In this document: one piece after another, positions 17,932-26,947 of the stretch
How positions within the stretch are numbered: position 1 is the first letter of the stretch
Layout of the letters: each line of letters begins with the position of its first letter
Assembly (NCBI GenBank): GCA_016932415.1
Contig: JAFGCX010000016.1
Span: forward strand, 36,404-100,403
DNA from: Candidatus Krumholzibacteriota bacterium
GTDB lineage: Bacteria > Krumholzibacteriota > Krumholzibacteriia > Krumholzibacteriales > Krumholzibacteriaceae
Direction: 5' to 3'
DNA length: 64,000 nucleotides
The notes under the pieces: generated by a model
Told to the model about the DNA's origin: nothing
Database searches by the model: none
Seen by the model: the letters and a program-made list of their open reading frames with translations, nothing else
Position numbers and translations under genes: made by a program

Positions 17932-19803
17932 TCACTCTTCCATCTTATCCTGCCCTCCGAGGGCGGCAGACATCTTCTCAAGCATGATACCCGGAGACAC
18001 GTATCCCGTTATACGCGATCCTTCAGGTTCCTTCCCCGTTTTGTCGTAGAAGATGATCGTCGGGACACCTTTTATCGAGAATTTTTTCTTGAAGGAATCT
18101 TCTGTCTCTCCCGACTTTGTAAGGTCGACTTTAAGCGGAACGAAACTCTTTGATTTTTCCAGTACACCGGGGGCGTTGAATGTGTTGTGTTCAAGTTCGT
18201 GGCAGGGAATGCACCAGTCGGCTGAAAAATCGATCATCACCGGCATTCTTTTCGACAGGGCATCTTCAAAAAGTTCCATGGTGAAAGGTTGCCAGACTAT
18301 TCCCGGTCTGAGCGTTTCTTCCCTGAAAGGACCTCCGGGGATGGCCAACACTATGATCGCCGCCAGAAGCCATAAACTGCCCAGGATCCGTCTGATAGTG
18401 AGGAAACTTTTTCCCATTCCGGGCACGCGCGCTATCCATCCCAGGAATAAGCCAGCTATTGCTGCCAGTATAGCGTACAGAAGGTAGGTCATAGTGTTCC
18501 CCAGCAGAGTCCTTGCGAAATATACCGCCATGATCAACAGGATGAAGGCAAAGACCTTTTTGATCCAGATCATCCAATTCCCCGAAGCGGGAAGGCTTCC
18601 CGAAGCGGTGCCGAGAGCTATAAAAGGGATCCCCATGCCCCACGCAAGGGTGAAGAACATGAAGAATCCGAGGACGGGACGCCCCATCTCACCGACATAT
18701 GTCAACAGTCCAAGGACGAATGGACCTATGCAGGGTGCCGCTACTATTCCGACTGTGAGTCCCATGAAGAGTGCTCCCCAGTATCCCTGCCGGGCTGTTC
18801 CCGTCCTTCTCGTGAGAAACATCGGAAGCCTGAACTCCCAGAGTCCGAACATAGAAGTGGAAAGGCCTATAAGGACTGCCGCGATAAAAAGCACAATCAC
18901 CGGATTCTGAAGAGCAGAACCGAAGAGGCTTCCCGTCATCGCCGCTATCATTCCTAGGATACTGTACGTGATCGACATCCCGAACACATATATCAGAGCC
19001 AGAAGAAATGCCCTTGAGGCTTTTCCACCGGCCTGCCCGCCGAAGTAACTGATCGTGATCGGAATTAGAGGATAGATGCACGGGGTCAGGTTCAGAGCGA
19101 GGCCGCCGAGGAATATCAGTATGAAGGCGAGGAAAAGCCCCTTTTCGCTGAAAGTATTTGAGAAAGATCCGTTTTCCCCTCGATCTGATCCGGCAGCGAC
19201 CGGATTCCCTTTGTCGTCGATGAAAGGAGGCGCGGAGAAGATCTCCGGATGAAGCGCTTCGGAAGTCTCGTTCATATTACCGACCCGGATCTTCGCGGGT
19301 ACTATGATCGATGCCGGTTCAAGACAGGTTATATTGTTACATCCCTGGTATCTAAATACGATCGATATATCATATTCTCCCGGCTCTACATCCTTTCCGA
19401 TTTTCACGGCAGTTCCGATGATTATCGTCCCGTGAAAAAGAGACATCTTTGAATCGCTGAATTCAAGCTTCTGAAGATCAGCTTCCGGATAAAATATCCC
19501 TGCCGATTCGATTCCATCGGGGAGATTCATCTCGAGGACAGTCGGAATAAGAAACCTGTCCAGGGGCGAATCTGAATTTATATGCCATTGATCCCTGATC
19601 GTAGCCCTGACGGCGATGTATGCCGTCGAGCCTGGATGAAAGAGGGAGATCGACGCCAGTGGTTCGGCGGTGACCAGATTGCCCGATTCAGTGAAGAATC
19701 CCTGCGCGGAAGCGGGGCCGAAAGGCAGCAGGAAAGCAGCGGCCACTGCTGGAATTAATACAGCAAACTGTGTAATCCTGTTAAAACCTATGAATTTCAC
19801 CAT
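17932..19803 (-). CDS. dsbD: thiol:disulfide interchange protein DsbD
   Basis: DsbD carries electrons from cytosolic thioredoxin across the inner membrane to periplasmic proteins. All three parts are present in 623 residues. First come a signal peptide and a periplasmic N-terminal domain with the cysteine pair in GCNNITC. Next is a membrane domain of about eight spans with the cysteines in LTPCIYP and APCIGPF. Last is a C-terminal thioredoxin domain with WCIPC around residue 530. AAGGAG precedes the ATG. Its presence implies a diderm cell with a reducing periplasmic pathway, for example for c-type cytochrome assembly. Confidence 0.93.
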   Translation of the reverse strand: MVKFIGFNRITQFAVLIPAVAAAFLLPFGPASAQGFFTESGNLVTAEPLASISLFHPGSTAYIAVRATIRDQWHINSDSPLDRFLIPTVLEMNLPDGIESAGIFYPEADLQKLEFSDSKMSLFHGTIIIGTAVKIGKDVEPGEYDISIVFRYQGCNNITCLEPASIIVPAKIRVGNMNETSEALHPEIFSAPPFIDDKGNPVAAGSDRGENGSFSNTFSEKGLFLAFILIFLGGLALNLTPCIYPLIPITISYFGGQAGGKASRAFLLALIYVFGMSITYSILGMIAAMTGSLFGSALQNPVIVLFIAAVLIGLSTSMFGLWEFRLPMFLTRRTGTARQGYWGALFMGLTVGIVAAPCIGPFVLGLLTYVGEMGRPVLGFFMFFTLAWGMGIPFIALGTASGSLPASGNWMIWIKKVFAFILLIMAVYFARTLLGNTMTYLLYAILAAIAGLFLGWIARVPGMGKSFLTIRRILGSLWLLAAIIVLAIPGGPFREETLRPGIVWQPFTMELFEDALSKRMPVMIDFSADWCIPCHELEHNTFNAPGVLEKSKSFVPLKVDLTKSGETEDSFKKKFSIKGVPTIIFYDKTGKEPEGSRITGYVSPGIMLEKMSAALGGQDKMEE

Positions 19804-19915
19804 TTTCTCCTTCTTTGCCCTGATTGCCGGAAAAGAACATATATAATATTCATGCTCGATCTGATTTATTAATCGTCTTCTATCACCCGGCTTGCGGGAT
19901 TATAAAAGATCTGTC

Positions 19916-21808
19916 TTACCGCTCGATATACCGGAAAATATAAACGCCTCCGGCCCCGCTCGCCAGATAAACAAAATTCTCGTCGGCAAATACACCTCTC
20001 GCGTCATCAGCCGATCTGTGCCTGGCAACTATGAATGGGTTGCCTGGATCGGATATATCTATCGCGGTGATCCCTTTTTTCTGTGAAGCGACGAATACCG
20101 TCCTGCCTCTGGCGTGGATCTCTCTGGCGATCGATCCGATGTCGACCGAACCGAGCATCCGCGGCTTTCTCCGGTCAGATATATCTGCTATATACAGTCC
20201 CTTACCCCCCTCGGCGAGATAGACCATATCGCCGTTCACGAAAAGGTCATCGTTCCATCCCGGCGTGTTGAACCCGGAGATATAGGTGACTGTTCCGCCA
20301 TCGATCCTGTATGTATGGAATCCTTCAAATCCGTCGGAGATATAAATATAATCGGTATCGGCGAAGACGCCCCTGACTTCGGAGAATTTTTCGCGCCAGA
20401 CAAGTTTCGGGCTTTCAGGTTCGCTGAAATCGACGATCTCCGCTCCTCCAAGCCCTCCGGCAAGTATTGCGAGAGATCCCTGCGTTACGACTGCAGAGAG
20501 GAAATATGGCGACGCATGGATCCCGACCTGAGCAGGAGCAGCCGGATTGGTGATGTCTATGATTTTCATCCCTTCGTTTCCGCTGGCAAGAATAAGCAGA
20601 TCTCCTGCTAAAGCTACATCCCTCGACTGCGGACTCTCAAGGTGCCCTTTCCATTCGATCTGTCCTTCCGCGTCGACCTTGCCAGTTCGCAGGCCATCCT
20701 GTCCGTTTGCCAGAAAGAGCCATCCATCCCTCGCTACAAGGTCGAAAGCGAACCCTCCGCTCGGGATCCTCGACACAGGATACATTACCTCCGCGTCGAG
20801 GCGGAACAGATATACTCCATCTTTCAGCCCGAAAATGGCGAGATCGCCGTCAGAGACTGCCAGGTCGTTTCCCGGAACGGTATGCGATATTTTTTTCCCT
20901 TTAAGGCGGGGCAGAAGATCCGGTTTCATTCCCGGCAGGTCGGGTCCATCGGAGATATCCGCGGTGAGCGGTTTTCCTTTCTTTATCTTTTCGCCAGAGA
21001 TGCTAAAGGGAACCAGCCTTCCCTCTCCGGTCAGTACGATCCCTTCACGATCGCCGAATCCGATCGACAAGATCTTTTTTATCGGCATATCGGAGATCTT
21101 TTCCGGAAACCGGCAATCGGTAATATCGTACCTTCTTGTCACCCCATCACTTCCCAGAATATAGAGAGTCGAGTCGTTTATATATCCCCTGCCGCTACTC
21201 CATGGAGATTCGATTCTTATCGGATCGGGAGCCAGGGCGATCGGACGGTTATGATCGATATCGAAGAGGATCGTTTTTTCCTCGTAAAAGACGGCGATGA
21301 TATCACCGGCCGAATCGAGCGAGAGAGCTCCCTTATCGATCCCGAATCTGCCCGTAAGCCTGGGTTTTGACGGATCTGAGAGACTGAAAAGATATAACTC
21401 TTCTCCCGAGACGGAGACTGTCAACCGGCCCGAATCTACGGTGATCCTCGAAGGTTGCTCTATTGCCGTTATGGCTGACTGGACGGGATTGGCCGGATCG
21501 GTGAGATCTATCGTGACAAGCCCGGAATTCCAAACGGAGGCGTATGCGTATCTTTCATGGAGATCGAGATCCCTGATCTCGCCCCCAAGAGGCAGTAACC
21601 TGTGATTCGATAGTGAATCGCGTGGTGATGCTATGGCAAGGGCAGCTCCTGAAGCCACTATCATCCCCCTGTCGAAGAAGATGACATCGGTAGTGTGAGC
21701 CTGGAGAAGAGTGCGTGAAAGAAGCTCGAATCTTCCTCCGGCGATCAGATCGCCGCTGGCGATTGAAAGAAACATGACAAGAAATATCGTCGACACTGCC
21801 CTTCGCAT
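19916..21808 (-). CDS. secreted LVIVD-repeat beta-propeller protein
   Basis: The 630-residue protein begins with a clear signal peptide (about 1-24, ending in IASGDLIAGG). It is then built from repeated units of about 40-45 residues of the LVIVD type, recognisable as I-DI-D---P--I or V-D-S-P-SPKLV (for example GMKIIDITNPAAPAQVG and GITAIDISDPGNPFIVA). These form a propeller in the periplasm or on the cell surface. No catalytic motif is visible. It is transcribed divergently from the phosphatase gene at 21946. Its role is unknown; binding or scaffolding is a guess from the fold. Confidence 0.75.
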   Translation of the reverse strand: MRRAVSTIFLVMFLSIASGDLIAGGRFELLSRTLLQAHTTDVIFFDRGMIVASGAALAIASPRDSLSNHRLLPLGGEIRDLDLHERYAYASVWNSGLVTIDLTDPANPVQSAITAIEQPSRITVDSGRLTVSVSGEELYLFSLSDPSKPRLTGRFGIDKGALSLDSAGDIIAVFYEEKTILFDIDHNRPIALAPDPIRIESPWSSGRGYINDSTLYILGSDGVTRRYDITDCRFPEKISDMPIKKILSIGFGDREGIVLTGEGRLVPFSISGEKIKKGKPLTADISDGPDLPGMKPDLLPRLKGKKISHTVPGNDLAVSDGDLAIFGLKDGVYLFRLDAEVMYPVSRIPSGGFAFDLVARDGWLFLANGQDGLRTGKVDAEGQIEWKGHLESPQSRDVALAGDLLILASGNEGMKIIDITNPAAPAQVGIHASPYFLSAVVTQGSLAILAGGLGGAEIVDFSEPESPKLVWREKFSEVRGVFADTDYIYISDGFEGFHTYRIDGGTVTYISGFNTPGWNDDLFVNGDMVYLAEGGKGLYIADISDRRKPRMLGSVDIGSIAREIHARGRTVFVASQKKGITAIDISDPGNPFIVARHRSADDARGVFADENFVYLASGAGGVYIFRYIER

Positions 21809-21893
21809 TTTCTCTCCATTCGGGATATCGGCCGTATGCCATTACAATTTGTAGATTCAGATTAAATAAAAGTTCCCTCGATAGCAAGGTATC

Positions 21894-21922
21894 TTGAGAA
21901 TTATTAACGATTCTGCTAGATT
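21894..21922 (+). promoter_or_regulatory. probable promoter of the histidine phosphatase gene
   Basis: TTGAGA at 21894-21899 and TAGATT at 21917-21922 with a 17-base spacer, 24 bases before the chosen ATG. It lies in the divergent gap between the LVIVD gene and the phosphatase gene. Confidence 0.5.
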
Positions 21923-21945
21923 GAATACCTTCGATGGAGGTCGTG

Positions 21946-22599
21946 ATGAAAGATATGACAAGAAAGGTCCACCTCGTCAGGCATGGAGAATCGAAGTGGA
22001 ACAGCGAGCGCAGGGTCCAGAAGAATACAGACGGAGTCCCGCTTAGCGACAGGGGGAGGCGTCAGGCGCAGCTTCTGGGGGCAAGGCTTGAGACTGTTCC
22101 CTTCGATCACGTTTTCTGCAGTGACGTTCAGAGAGCTGCCGAGACGGCGAGGATCGCCCTGGGAGAAAGCTATCCGATAGGATTTTCCAGTGAGCTCAGG
22201 GAGATCGCTTTAGGAGCCTGGGAGGGAAGGCTTGTCAGTGAGATAGAAGCAGAGACTCCCGGGATCATGGAGCGTTGGTTCAAGGCGCCTTCAACGGTGG
22301 AGATAGACGGGGCGGAGAAGTTTTTCGATTTTCATCGAAGAGTCGTCGATGAGGTCGAAAGAATAACCGGTTCGACCTCTGGAGATCTCCTTATAATCTC
22401 CCACGGGGGAGTGATCTGCACGTGGCTTACCTATATTCTCGGTATGGATCAGGATGGCCTCTGGTCGTTTTCTCTTCCAAACGCGTCTATCAGCACAGTG
22501 ATGCTTGAGTTCAGGCCGAGGCTGAGGCTCCTGGGCGACGCTAACCATCTCACCGACGGTTCACTCGGGTTTGACGGGATGCCTTCATCTGTCGGCTAG
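21946..22599 (+). CDS. histidine phosphatase family protein
   Basis: This is a phosphoglycerate-mutase-like phosphatase of about 217 residues. The phosphate-accepting histidine is in LVRHGES (RHG at 12-14), followed by the usual LSDRGRRQAQLLG. The second histidine is in LIISHGG. The ATG at 21946 is preceded by GGAGG at good distance, so I prefer it to the ATG at 21934. Substrate cannot be told: phosphoglycerate, cobalamin-pathway alpha-ribazole phosphate and sugar phosphates are all possible. The end overlaps the convergent radical SAM gene by 15 bases. Confidence 0.85.
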   Translation: MKDMTRKVHLVRHGESKWNSERRVQKNTDGVPLSDRGRRQAQLLGARLETVPFDHVFCSDVQRAAETARIALGESYPIGFSSELREIALGAWEGRLVSEIEAETPGIMERWFKAPSTVEIDGAEKFFDFHRRVVDEVERITGSTSGDLLIISHGGVICTWLTYILGMDQDGLWSFSLPNASISTVMLEFRPRLRLLGDANHLTDGSLGFDGMPSSVG

Positions 22600-23649
22600 C
22601 TCAGCTTCAGAACCGGGACGCGGCGCGCTTATCCCCGCATCCTCCCAGACTTCCCGGTCTTCCATGCTGAGATCGACCCGCGCGGGGGAGAAGTATTTCC
22701 TGATGATATCATCGATCTCCCGGTAGATCCTTATCCTCTCCGGTCTGTACAATCTCATTTTTCCTTCGCCGTCCCTGAAATATTCTCCCTTGAACAGGTT
22801 TGAACGCGAATCTCTCTTTCTTACCTTTTCCCACAGGCCCGGTGGGAATCTCATCACTCCGATCTCGAATCTGTGGATCATCGCGTGATCGACGGATCCG
22901 AAGATGATCCGGGCAAGCTTTTCGTATTCGTCTTTATCATAATACCATGGGATCACAGGATCGAACCTGATCGCGACCCTGATCCCGGCGGCAGAGGCGC
23001 GGGACATCGCTCCGATCCTTTCCTCTACTGAAGACGCGAGGTATTCCTCTCCCCTGATCGCGCCGGACGGAGCGATAGTCCAGGTAATAAGAAGATTTTC
23101 CGCGATGCCTGGATCACTTGCCATTCGATCGATTATGTGGCCGACGTTAGCGCTTTTTGTCCTTACTTCAAGGAGCGTGCCGGTCCCCCTGAAAAGAGGG
23201 AGTAACTCGAGAGTATGTCCGGTTATATGATCGATGGCGAGACTGTCGCTCATCTCCCCGGTGGTGAATCTTTGGACAGCCCTCGGCGAAAGGGCTTTCC
23301 GGATCTCTCTCTTCATCCTGTCGATATTCGTGAAGACTACGATCCTGCCGTGAGCGAGATACGATTGCAGGTAGCAGTAGGTACAGGCGAAGGGACAATT
23401 GAGCGTTGTTATGATATATTTTTCGCCGCATGGAGGGGCACCGGGTGTGGAAGGAAAATCCTTTACGAATTCTCCCTCATGTCGGGTAAGGATCAGAGAA
23501 TCGTCTTTCCCCGGTTTTTGAATAATCAGCGAAGGAATGTCATCAATGACTTCAACCGCGGCGGCGGGAAGATTGCCGATGATCCTTGCGGCCAAGCCAT
23601 CTTGCCGTGATTTCCCGTCTAACAGGATCCGGTTAAAATTGATATCCAT
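22585..23649 (-). CDS. radical SAM protein, spore-photoproduct-lyase-like
   Basis: The CX3CX2C cluster motif (C85, C89, C92 in CPFACTYCYLQSY) binds the [4Fe-4S] cluster of a radical SAM enzyme. The spacing, the following YLQ and the segment IVVFTNI resemble the spore photoproduct lyase (SplB)-like family. Many such proteins occur in bacteria that do not sporulate, with unknown substrates. The open frame extends upstream to a GTG at 23727 that overlaps the rhomboid gene. I chose the ATG at 23649, but its AGAGGG site abuts the start codon, so the N-terminus is uncertain. Confidence 0.78.
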   Translation of the reverse strand: MDINFNRILLDGKSRQDGLAARIIGNLPAAAVEVIDDIPSLIIQKPGKDDSLILTRHEGEFVKDFPSTPGAPPCGEKYIITTLNCPFACTYCYLQSYLAHGRIVVFTNIDRMKREIRKALSPRAVQRFTTGEMSDSLAIDHITGHTLELLPLFRGTGTLLEVRTKSANVGHIIDRMASDPGIAENLLITWTIAPSGAIRGEEYLASSVEERIGAMSRASAAGIRVAIRFDPVIPWYYDKDEYEKLARIIFGSVDHAMIHRFEIGVMRFPPGLWEKVRKRDSRSNLFKGEYFRDGEGKMRLYRPERIRIYREIDDIIRKYFSPARVDLSMEDREVWEDAGISAPRPGSEAELADR

Positions 23650-23693
23650 CCCTCTACCGCGTCTTTCGCAAGCCTGTCTCTTCACCTGCCTGA

Positions 23694-24422
23694 TCAGTAA
23701 TCTGTGAATCCGCCCTGCCTGAGCCACCGGACCTTATCTCCAGCCATGAGGAATATCAAAGCGATCCCTCCGAGAAATCCGCCTATATGAGCGAACCAGG
23801 CCACGCCTCCGCTGTGGCCGCCCAGCGACGCGAATCCGCTCAAAAGCTGGATTACGAACCAGAATATAATGATTACATAAGCGGGAACGACCATGAGCCT
23901 GATGAAGATAAAAAGGAACATCAGAGTAAGCACGCGAGCACGCGGATAAGTGATCAGATAAGCTCCGAGGATCCCGGCTATCGCGCCGCTCGCGCCGATT
24001 GTAGGGATTAGAGAGGAAGGATCTGACGCTATATGCATCGCGTGAGCAGTCAATCCGCCAAGGAAATAAAAGAGGAGGAATTTCAACGGTCCGAGGATAT
24101 CTTCGATATTATTCCCGAATATCCACAGGTAAAGCATGTTACCACCAAGATGAACTATGCTTCCATGCAGAAACATCGATGTAAAAAGGGTCAGGATTAT
24201 AGGCCTGGGGCCTTCGGCGTGAAGATAGTACCCGATCGGTCCTGTCAGATCCTTCAGCCGCGTTATCTCGAATGGAGTCGCACCGAGAGAAGAGATCAGC
24301 GCCTGTCCCTGGTGTCCGAGGGATATCTGGTAAAAATAGGCTAAGATGTTGATGACGATGAGCGATACGGTGATCACCGGTCTGTTGCGAGTTGGGTTTA
24401 TATCCTTGAGCGGTAGAAACAT
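23694..24422 (-). CDS. rhomboid family intramembrane serine protease
   Basis: The 242-residue protein has six or seven membrane spans and the complete catalytic set: S145 in GASGAIAG, H212 in AHIGGFLGG, and the oxyanion asparagine N95 in HLGGNMLYLW. It would cut transmembrane segments of membrane proteins inside the bilayer. It is transcribed with the downstream radical SAM gene but no substrate is suggested by the neighbours. Confidence 0.9.
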   Translation of the reverse strand: MFLPLKDINPTRNRPVITVSLIVINILAYFYQISLGHQGQALISSLGATPFEITRLKDLTGPIGYYLHAEGPRPIILTLFTSMFLHGSIVHLGGNMLYLWIFGNNIEDILGPLKFLLFYFLGGLTAHAMHIASDPSSLIPTIGASGAIAGILGAYLITYPRARVLTLMFLFIFIRLMVVPAYVIIIFWFVIQLLSGFASLGGHSGGVAWFAHIGGFLGGIALIFLMAGDKVRWLRQGGFTDY

Positions 24423-24493
24423 AAAGTAAATCTACATCCCCGTGCCTTTATTTCAAGAAAATATTTTCCCCGCGTCGATGAAATATTTAGTAA

Positions 24494-24522
24494 TTGTCAA
24501 ATACAACGGCAGAGCGTATGGT
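24494..24522 (+). promoter_or_regulatory. possible promoter of the LOG-family gene
   Basis: TTGTCA at 24494-24499 and TATGGT at 24517-24522, 17 bases apart, about 100 bases upstream of the ATG at 24623. The -10 box is weak. Confidence 0.35.
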
Positions 24523-24622
24523 CTTTGAATGAAAAGTTGAAGTAAATGGAACCGGACCCGCTTGACGGGATAGTGGTGAGAAGGTCGCCCTGTACGCGCG
24601 TTTGACAGCAACGGAGGAGAAT

Positions 24623-25291
24623 ATGGATCCGAAAAAAAGATACCTGATCGACGATTTCAATATCCAGGAATCGTGGAGGCTTTTCAGGATACTGGCAGAG
24701 TTCGTCGAGGGCTTCGACAGTATGGTAGAGCTGGGACCGGCAGTCACTTTTTTCGGTTCGGCCAGGCTGAAGGAAGATGACAGATATTATATAATGGCCC
24801 GCGAACTTGCCCGGGATCTTGCCGGAGAGGATTTCGCGATCATTACCGGGGGTGGCCCGGGGATAATGGAAGCGGCTAACAGGGGGGCGCAGGAGGGGAG
24901 CGGTGAATCGGTCGGCCTCAACATCGACCTGCCGTTCGAGCAGGAACCTAACCCGTATATTGACAAGATGATCACCTTCCGGTATTTCTTCGTCCGAAAG
25001 GTGATGTTCATAAAATACGCAATGGCGTTCGTTATATTTCCAGGCGGTTTCGGAACGATGGATGAGCTTTTCGAGGCCCTGACCCTCATCCAGACTCACA
25101 AGATAGCGCCTTTTCCTCTCTTCCTTATCGGCAGAGATTTCTGGGGGGGGCTGTTGGACTGGATCAAGAACAGGATGCTCGAAGACGGCATGATCTCCCC
25201 CGAGGACCTTGATATTATCCATGTCGTCGATTCGAAGGACGAGGTGATCAAGGAGATCAAGAGGATCCGTGATGTCGAGATGAGGACATAG
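24623..25291 (+). CDS. LOG family protein (TIGR00730), nucleotide 5'-monophosphate phosphoribohydrolase-like
   Basis: The family pattern is complete: a Rossmann-like segment with GGGPGIMEAANRGA and the catalytic PGGFGTMDELFE. Relatives split cytokinin-type or purine ribotides into base and ribose 5-phosphate, and were once labelled lysine decarboxylases. The ATG at 24623 has GGAGG at ideal spacing, so the upstream TTG at 24602 is not the start. The length of about 222 residues is normal. It is convergent with the menA-like gene. Confidence 0.87.
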   Translation: MDPKKRYLIDDFNIQESWRLFRILAEFVEGFDSMVELGPAVTFFGSARLKEDDRYYIMARELARDLAGEDFAIITGGGPGIMEAANRGAQEGSGESVGLNIDLPFEQEPNPYIDKMITFRYFFVRKVMFIKYAMAFVIFPGGFGTMDELFEALTLIQTHKIAPFPLFLIGRDFWGGLLDWIKNRMLEDGMISPEDLDIIHVVDSKDEVIKEIKRIRDVEMRT

Positions 25292-25354
25292 GAACTCCTG
25301 GTTTCCGGGGGCTGCCGAAACCGCGATCTGATGCCTCGAACGGGCAGAATTCCG

Positions 25355-26263
25355 CTAACTTGCGAAGATATATGCTGCTATAAGAAGGATTCCCGTAGCG
25401 AGGTGACAGATTATCGTCGATCCGTTAGCCGGCGTAAGAGCCTTCGGAGAGTCGTAGTTCGCTGCCACTGTCACCACTGCCCTGATCGCGATAGGAAGAG
25501 CGAGAAGACTGATCAGGGTCAACGTGGGAGTCAGGCCGATCGCCGTTCCGAATATCACCGGCCCCGCCACACCGGTCAGAATGACCGCGGCAAAGAGCCA
25601 TACCGCCTTTTTCCTTCCAAGCTTTACTACGAGAGTATTTTTTCCGGCAGAGCGGTCGGCATTCATATCCTGGAATTCATTGATGATGATTATCGCCGTC
25701 GTCAAGAGGCCGAGGGGAAGTGCCGCTATCACGGAATGAAACGTCAGTTCTCCTGTCTGAACGATATAGGCGCCTATACCGACAAGGGAATAACCGGCAA
25801 AGACTGCCGCTTCTCCAAGTCCGCGCGAGGCAAGCCTCACCGGTGGAGCTGTATAGAAGAATCCAAGGACTGTCCCGGTAATGCCGAGATAGATGACAGC
25901 AGGACCCGTCCGCAGAAACAGAAATATCCCGGCGACCGATGCGGCGCAAAAAAATATTATCGCGATCGTCAGGACGGTCCGGGGAGAGATCGCTTCCTCC
26001 TGGATAAGCCTGCTTCCGCCGGTGAAGGGCCTGGCATACTCGACATTGGCTTCGTCCGCCCCGGAAAGGTGATCGTAGTAATCATTCGCGGTATTTGTCC
26101 CGAGGTGGAGAAATATTACTCCGGCAAGGGTGAGCAGGTAGAGCCCCGGATCCCATGACCCCGTGTCGTATCTCGAAACAGCCACGGCAAGCGTTACGGG
26201 GAGTACACTGGCAGTCAGAAATTCCGCCCTCAGTTCCTTCAGGATCGTAGATACAGCGGCCAT
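25355..26263 (-). CDS. menA: UbiA-family prenyltransferase, MenA-like
   Basis: This membrane enzyme attaches a polyprenyl chain to an aromatic acceptor; the best match is 1,4-dihydroxy-2-naphthoate octaprenyltransferase of menaquinone synthesis. The first aspartate-rich motif is NTANDYYDHLSGAD, and about eight hydrophobic spans follow in roughly 302 residues. I chose the internal ATG at 26263 (after GAGAG) over that at 26305, because the family starts close to the first helix. No other men gene is in the window. Other UbiA acceptors cannot be excluded. Confidence 0.78.
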   Translation of the reverse strand: MAAVSTILKELRAEFLTASVLPVTLAVAVSRYDTGSWDPGLYLLTLAGVIFLHLGTNTANDYYDHLSGADEANVEYARPFTGGSRLIQEEAISPRTVLTIAIIFFCAASVAGIFLFLRTGPAVIYLGITGTVLGFFYTAPPVRLASRGLGEAAVFAGYSLVGIGAYIVQTGELTFHSVIAALPLGLLTTAIIIINEFQDMNADRSAGKNTLVVKLGRKKAVWLFAAVILTGVAGPVIFGTAIGLTPTLTLISLLALPIAIRAVVTVAANYDSPKALTPANGSTIICHLATGILLIAAYIFAS

Positions 26264-26474
26264 TGCAGGTCTCTCTATTGAAGTAAAAGGGCCAGATTGC
26301 AGCATCCGCCAAGTGGCGCGAAAAGATTTTCCAGAATATATTCCCCGGCAACGGTCTTGTAAAGGAGTAATCTTTATTTCAAAGGGTGAGGTAAGTGTTA
26401 CCCTGACATGCTGGCAGTAACAGTGGATAGGTCGAGACTCTCAGGCATTTTTCCCAGAACTGGTAGCGGGCATG

Positions 26475-26504
26475 AAAAAAGCGGGGAACTTTTCAGCTCC
26501 CCGC
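26475..26504 (-). terminator. intrinsic terminator of the 26-codon gene
   Basis: On the minus strand a ten-pair stem (26504-26495 with 26490-26481, one G-T pair) closes a GAAA tetraloop and is followed by six Ts (26480-26475). This is a textbook factor-independent terminator and separates the mini-gene from menA downstream. Confidence 0.88.
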
Positions 26505-26525
26505 TTTCCCCCTGCGTTCGGATCA

Positions 26526-26606
26526 CTACCAAACACTCTTGCCCCAGACACTCTTGCCAGCGATCATCAGGGCAACGATCAGCGCGATGTTTGAGAAGAA
26601 TAACAT
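26526..26606 (-). CDS. 26-residue hydrophobic small protein with a tandem GKSVW repeat
   Basis: ATG at 26606 is preceded by AAAGGAG with six bases of spacing, and the frame ends at TAG 26 codons later, 21 bases before a strong terminator. The peptide is MLFFSNIALIVALMIA followed by GKSVWGKSVW: one membrane-length hydrophobic helix and a short basic-aromatic tail made of a perfect five-residue duplication. The DNA duplication is 15 bases with one difference, which keeps the codons. I do not recognise a family. The size suggests a membrane regulator, a small toxin or a leader-type peptide; the choice is open. Confidence 0.65.
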   Translation of the reverse strand: MLFFSNIALIVALMIAGKSVWGKSVW

Positions 26607-26737
26607 GTCAGCTCCTTTCTTTGTGATCCCAGATGATTCCGTTTATTTATCATCGTTACTTACAGTCTATTGTTATAGCAGGTGGTGTGCCATAATTACC
26701 TGTTCTTCCCGATTATTACTCAAGCGGCCTAACTTGT

Positions 26738-26746
26738 ATTATAACA
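26738..26746 (-). promoter_or_regulatory. extended -10 promoter element of the small gene
   Basis: Reading the minus strand, TGTTATAAT occupies 26746-26738 and matches the extended -10 consensus fully. No good -35 box is visible upstream, as is common for extended -10 promoters. The leader before the ATG at 26606 would be about 125 bases. Confidence 0.45.
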
Positions 26747-26819
26747 ATAAGATAAGTTTTAAATTATTTTGAATCTATCTCTGGGGAGGGTGGTTGCACC
26801 AGCAAAGAACGTCAACAAA

Positions 26820-26918
26820 TATTTACATTATTCAAATAATAGCGTAACTGCAATAATAACAACAAAAGGATATGTAAACAATATATTACCAAAGCGTAAA
26901 TGATTATTTACTGTTTAC
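26820..26918. promoter_or_regulatory. AT-rich stretch with repeated TTTAC/GTAAA elements
   Basis: Five copies of TTTAC or its complement occur within about 100 bases (26822, 26874, 26896, 26907, 26914). Two of them form a perfect inverted repeat, GTAAAT-GATT-ATTTAC (26896-26911). The stretch lies between the end of the flippase gene and the promoter of the small gene. It has the look of a cluster of protein-binding sites; the protein is unknown. Confidence 0.35.
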
Positions 26919-26947
26919 TCTTTTCCGTCAGTTCAGCCCTGTTGTTG

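Noticed and set aside
25292-25354. Hairpin GGTTTC/GAAACC between the convergent LOG and menA-like genes
   Set aside because: Six pairs with a long loop and no T run on either side; too weak to call a terminator.
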